This document shows, piece after piece, positions 61,390-64,000 of a stretch of DNA of 64,000 bases. How positions within the stretch are numbered: the first letter of the stretch is position 1; every line of letters begins with the position of its first letter. The stretch covers positions 9,676,001 to 9,740,000 of the forward strand of contig JAJNNQ010000137.1 of the NCBI GenBank assembly GCA_027886175.1, given 5' to 3'. Under the pieces are notes generated by a model. That model ran no database searches. It had not been told where the DNA came from and saw only the letters and a list, made by a program, of their open reading frames with translations. The position numbers and the translations under genes were made by a program. Source of the stretch: Phylloscopus collybita. Its lineage: Eukaryota; Chordata; Aves; Passeriformes; Phylloscopidae.

Positions 61390-61420
61390 AGTTTGTATGC
61401 CATGCTGTGGCATACAAACT
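61390..61420. other. 13-bp perfect inverted repeat, 5-nt loop
   Basis: AGTTTGTATGCCA (61390-61402) and TGGCATACAAACT (61408-61420) are exact reverse complements around TGCTG. The stem is of mixed composition, making it a more stable hairpin than the AT-rich palindrome at 2839. No run of T follows. It may be a chance or slippage-made palindrome. Confidence 0.85.
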
Positions 61421-61734
61421 CTGTTGTAATCACAAACCATTTTTTCCAGAGAAAGGAATCTGGCAATGCACAAACATTAGAGCTCAAAGAGTACTCTGCA
61501 GAGCAGTAGGAGATTCCATGCACCAATTATGTAGCAGTACATACATGGAAGAGGAAAAATCATCTCATTTGATTCCATGAATTCAATTCACTCCTTACAG
61601 TGCTTTGTTTGTTCAGGTCTAGATGAGAAATGCCAAATATTGTGCTCATCCAAGTACTGCATACTGGGTAACACCCAGTTTAAGATGGCTTTGTGAAAAT
61701 GGTGTCAAACATCTTCTCCAATCTGATGTGCAAG
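61421..61734. other. Unassigned AT-rich non-coding DNA
   Basis: Nothing recognised up to the CR1. Confidence 0.5.
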
Positions 61735-62702
61735 CCATAGAATCATAAAACCATAGAACCATAGAATCTGCTGAGTTGGAAGGGATCCATCAGAACAGAA
61801 CCCTGCACACAGTAGCCCAAGAATCACACCACGGGCCTGAGAGTATTGTCCAACTGCTTTTTGAACTCCATCAGGCTTGGTGGTGTGACTGTGGAGCCTG
61901 CTCCAGTGCTCAACCACCCTCTGGGTAAAAAGCCTTTTCCTGATGTCCAAACTAAACCTCCCCTGACTCAGCTCCCTGGCACTCCCTCGAGTCCTGTTTC
62001 TGGCCATGAGAGTGAAGAGATCAGTACCTGCTTCTCCACTGCCTCTCATGAGGATAATGAAAACCACAGTGAGGTCTCCCCTCTGTCTTCTGTTTTCCAG
62101 ACTGAACAAATCAACTTACCTCAGCTGTTCCTCATAAGGGTTCGCCTCCAGACCCTTCATCATCCTCATGGCCTTCCTTTCTACACTCTCCAATAGCTCA
62201 GTGTCTTTTGTATATTGTGGTGCCCCTAGGACTCAAAATTGCCCCTGGGACTCAAAGTGAGGCTGCCACAGTGCAGAGCAAAGTCGAACAATCCCCTCCC
62301 TAGCCCTGATACCCCGCTGGATATGCTTGGCCCTCCTGGCTTCCAGGGCACTGCTGGCTCGTTTTCAACCCCCGGGTCCCTTTCTGCAACTTTTTCCAGC
62401 CTCTTATTTCCCAGTCTTTACACACAACCAGGGTGGCCCCGCGCCAGGTGCAGAATCCAGCCCTTTCCCTGGGTGAATTTCATATGGTTGGTGATCGCTC
62501 ATCTCTCTAATTTGTTGAGGTCTCACTGCAGGGCCTCTCTGCCCTCAAGGGAGTCAAAAGCTCCTCCCAGTTTAGTGGCATTGACAAACTTTCTTAGTAC
62601 TCATTTTAGTGCCATGCCCAAACTGTAAATAAAGATATTAAAGAGAACAGGGCTGAGGATGGAGCCCTGCAGAGCCCCACTAGTGACAGGTTACCAGCCT
62701 GT
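61735..62702 (-). mobile_element. CR1 LINE, longest copy, minus orientation, with decayed RT segment
   Basis: About 970 bp. At the left it opens with three CATAGAA-type octamers, then GAGTTGGAAGGGATCC, CTGCACACAGTAGCCC, CACCCTCTGGGTAAAAAG, CTGTTTCTGGCCATGAGAG and TATTGTGGTGCCCC near 62213. On the minus strand, upstream of the 3' untranslated part, the frame reads QGSILSPVLFNIF near 62650. This is a conserved reverse transcriptase block of CR1 ORF2. It is followed by a decayed equivalent of the FADDTKLGG catalytic region, where the ADD residues have been lost and a stop lies between, then weak similarity down to about 62340. The element stops near CACTAGTGACAGG...CAGCCTG at 62702. It is inactive: truncated, with stops and catalytic residues missing. 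Confidence 0.92.
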
Positions 62703-63843
62703 AAGCAAGTCCTTATAGATTTTTTTTTAGGTGGATTTACACTATATTTTGTTTCAAATCAAGCAGCTAAGGCACACACGATGAGAACAAGGATTGCAGT
62801 TGAATTTTCAGGTAAAAAACAGAAATCAAGGTAATCTAATTTAGATTTACAAAGCTCCAGATAAATGGCTAGGTCCCTTCTGACACCTTCAAAATAATTG
62901 CTAGGACTGATGCTAAAACATTTTGGCAAACAAAGAGCAGGTATTAGTATTATTAAGTGCTACTGAAAGTGGAAGAAGTCTTAGGAATTCTTTCAAGAAT
63001 AAGGTCTTATCTTTCCCAGAGTTTATCTATAATCTTGTAGATAGTATGCCAGGTTTGTTTCTGATGGTTGCTAAAAACTGCTGTAAGCTCAGAAGGAGCC
63101 TGATTTTTTCACTTAAAAAGTACTGGAGAGTTCCAAGTAACCTCAGGTTCTATGCTGACATAATACAGCTTGTAGTTAACTGTCAAAAATTTTAGAGACT
63201 TGTATATATTTTTTAAAATGTGTTTAATGGCATAAGTGGTTAAGTATATAGAGATTTATAGGAATACATGTGTGTATATAGCCTGGTTAGTCTATTACAG
63301 GATATATTGAACTAAAATTTTATGCTCATATAATGACTTCGAAATGCATTCAAAGTTTTCTTCAGACATTATCTCCTCCAGATGTTATTTTCTCTGACAT
63401 TTTAAAATATAAGTATAAGCTGTTTCTAAGTTATCCCTCAATACATTTGAAGTCTTCTTAATTAAAGATTTTTAAATAAGTTATGTTTAAACAATCTTTG
63501 TTTTCTGGAGTGAGGCAAAAGTTTTGTAAATCTTACCCAGGATAAATTTTATTGCAACCTAGCATGAGAACATAGTGAGTTTCTAAAGTAGTTTACTGTG
63601 GTGGATTTGGATATTCTTTTATTCATCTGGATTTTCACTGGACAAATTAACTTTCTAAAATAACTGTAAGACCTCAACCTGTCTTAGCACCGTTTTTTCC
63701 CTCATGTATATCTCTAGCCTTACAGATAGAGCTTCCAATGCTTTTATTCTAAATATAGTTTTTCAGATGTTATTTTCTCAGAGTGACAAAGGAATACTCA
63801 AATCAATAAAATAATCCTGTCCACACTATGGGTACCAAATCAT
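62703..63843. other. Unassigned AT-rich non-coding DNA
   Basis: No gene recognised. The 90-codon plus frame at 62923-63195 has no known motif. Confidence 0.5.
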
Positions 63844-63906
63844 AGGTGGTTGTTTGGTTGTTTTTCTGGGTTTTTATTGGTTTGTACTTTTTTGTTTGTT
63901 TGTTTT
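63844..63906 (+). repeat. G/T tract
   Basis: GGTTGTTT, GGGTTTTT and GTTT units with a few other bases. Last member of the G/T group in the window; the remaining bases to 64000 show nothing recognisable. Confidence 0.82.
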
Positions 63907-64000
63907 CCCTTTATTTAAACACAATGTATATGTTAGTGTGAGAACAGATGAAGTGCAGACTGGCTCCAGACAGAGGTGGGCAGGGTAAAGCCAGGCAGGC

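Noticed and set aside
61705..62628. Open frames of 116-134 codons on both strands
   Set aside because: They lie inside the 3' part of a decayed CR1; the plus-strand frames are antisense to the element.
1..64000. tRNA, rRNA or snRNA genes
   Set aside because: No A-box/B-box pair with cloverleaf, no rRNA-like blocks and no snRNA signature were recognised on reading; a tRNAscan-SE and Infernal run would settle it.

Overview
The window looks like bird nuclear DNA, probably from a songbird-type genome. The class call rests on six CR1 LINE fragments. They have the family's typical 5'-truncated 3' ends, the conserved 3' tail (ggaagggaccc / ggtcccttccaac), and in several copies the terminal ATTCTATG-type octamers. 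There are also two related solo LTRs of an avian-type endogenous retrovirus, and the overall repeat density is low. The songbird assignment is weaker inference. Base composition is AT-rich throughout. I find no protein-coding gene, exon, tRNA or rRNA that I can support, so this reads as a gene desert or the inside of a very large intron.

Layout: 1-8.7 kb is AT-rich unassigned DNA with a G/T tract, an A/C tract, a 44-bp poly-T next to a ~310-bp GC-rich insert with a TATA-like box (4151-4505), and a perfect (TCTTC)20 array. A plus-strand CR1 lies at 8842-9292. From 9.3 to 26.5 kb the DNA is mostly unassigned, with low-complexity tracts, two short tandem duplications, a purine-rich stretch and one coding-like open frame on the minus strand (14032-14484) that I cannot identify. 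A plus-strand CR1 (26512-26783) and a minus-strand CR1 (28429-29001) follow. From 29 to 35 kb the window holds its most striking simple repeats: (TTTTG)n, (CTTTTTT)13 and a perfect (TTCCT)52 array of 260 bp whose right edge runs into a 17-bp inverted repeat.

A solo LTR (37087-37593) and a perfect 54-bp tandem duplication come next, then a long unassigned stretch with more G/T or A/C tracts. The right third has CR1 fragments at 51551-51780, 54944-55030 and 61735-62702. The last is the longest and keeps a decayed piece of the reverse transcriptase region. A second solo LTR (59699-60170), related to the first and in the same orientation, is also here.

There is no gene network to describe. The unexplained structure is the density of two-letter keto/amino (G+T or A+C) tracts, about one per 4 kb on either strand. 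Three lie at or near the 3' ends of CR1 copies or at a CR1 truncation point. I found no convincing undescribed functional system. The best leads are the 14.0-14.5 kb open frame, the pentamer array with its flanking hairpin, the GC-rich insert at 4.2-4.5 kb and the G/T tracts.
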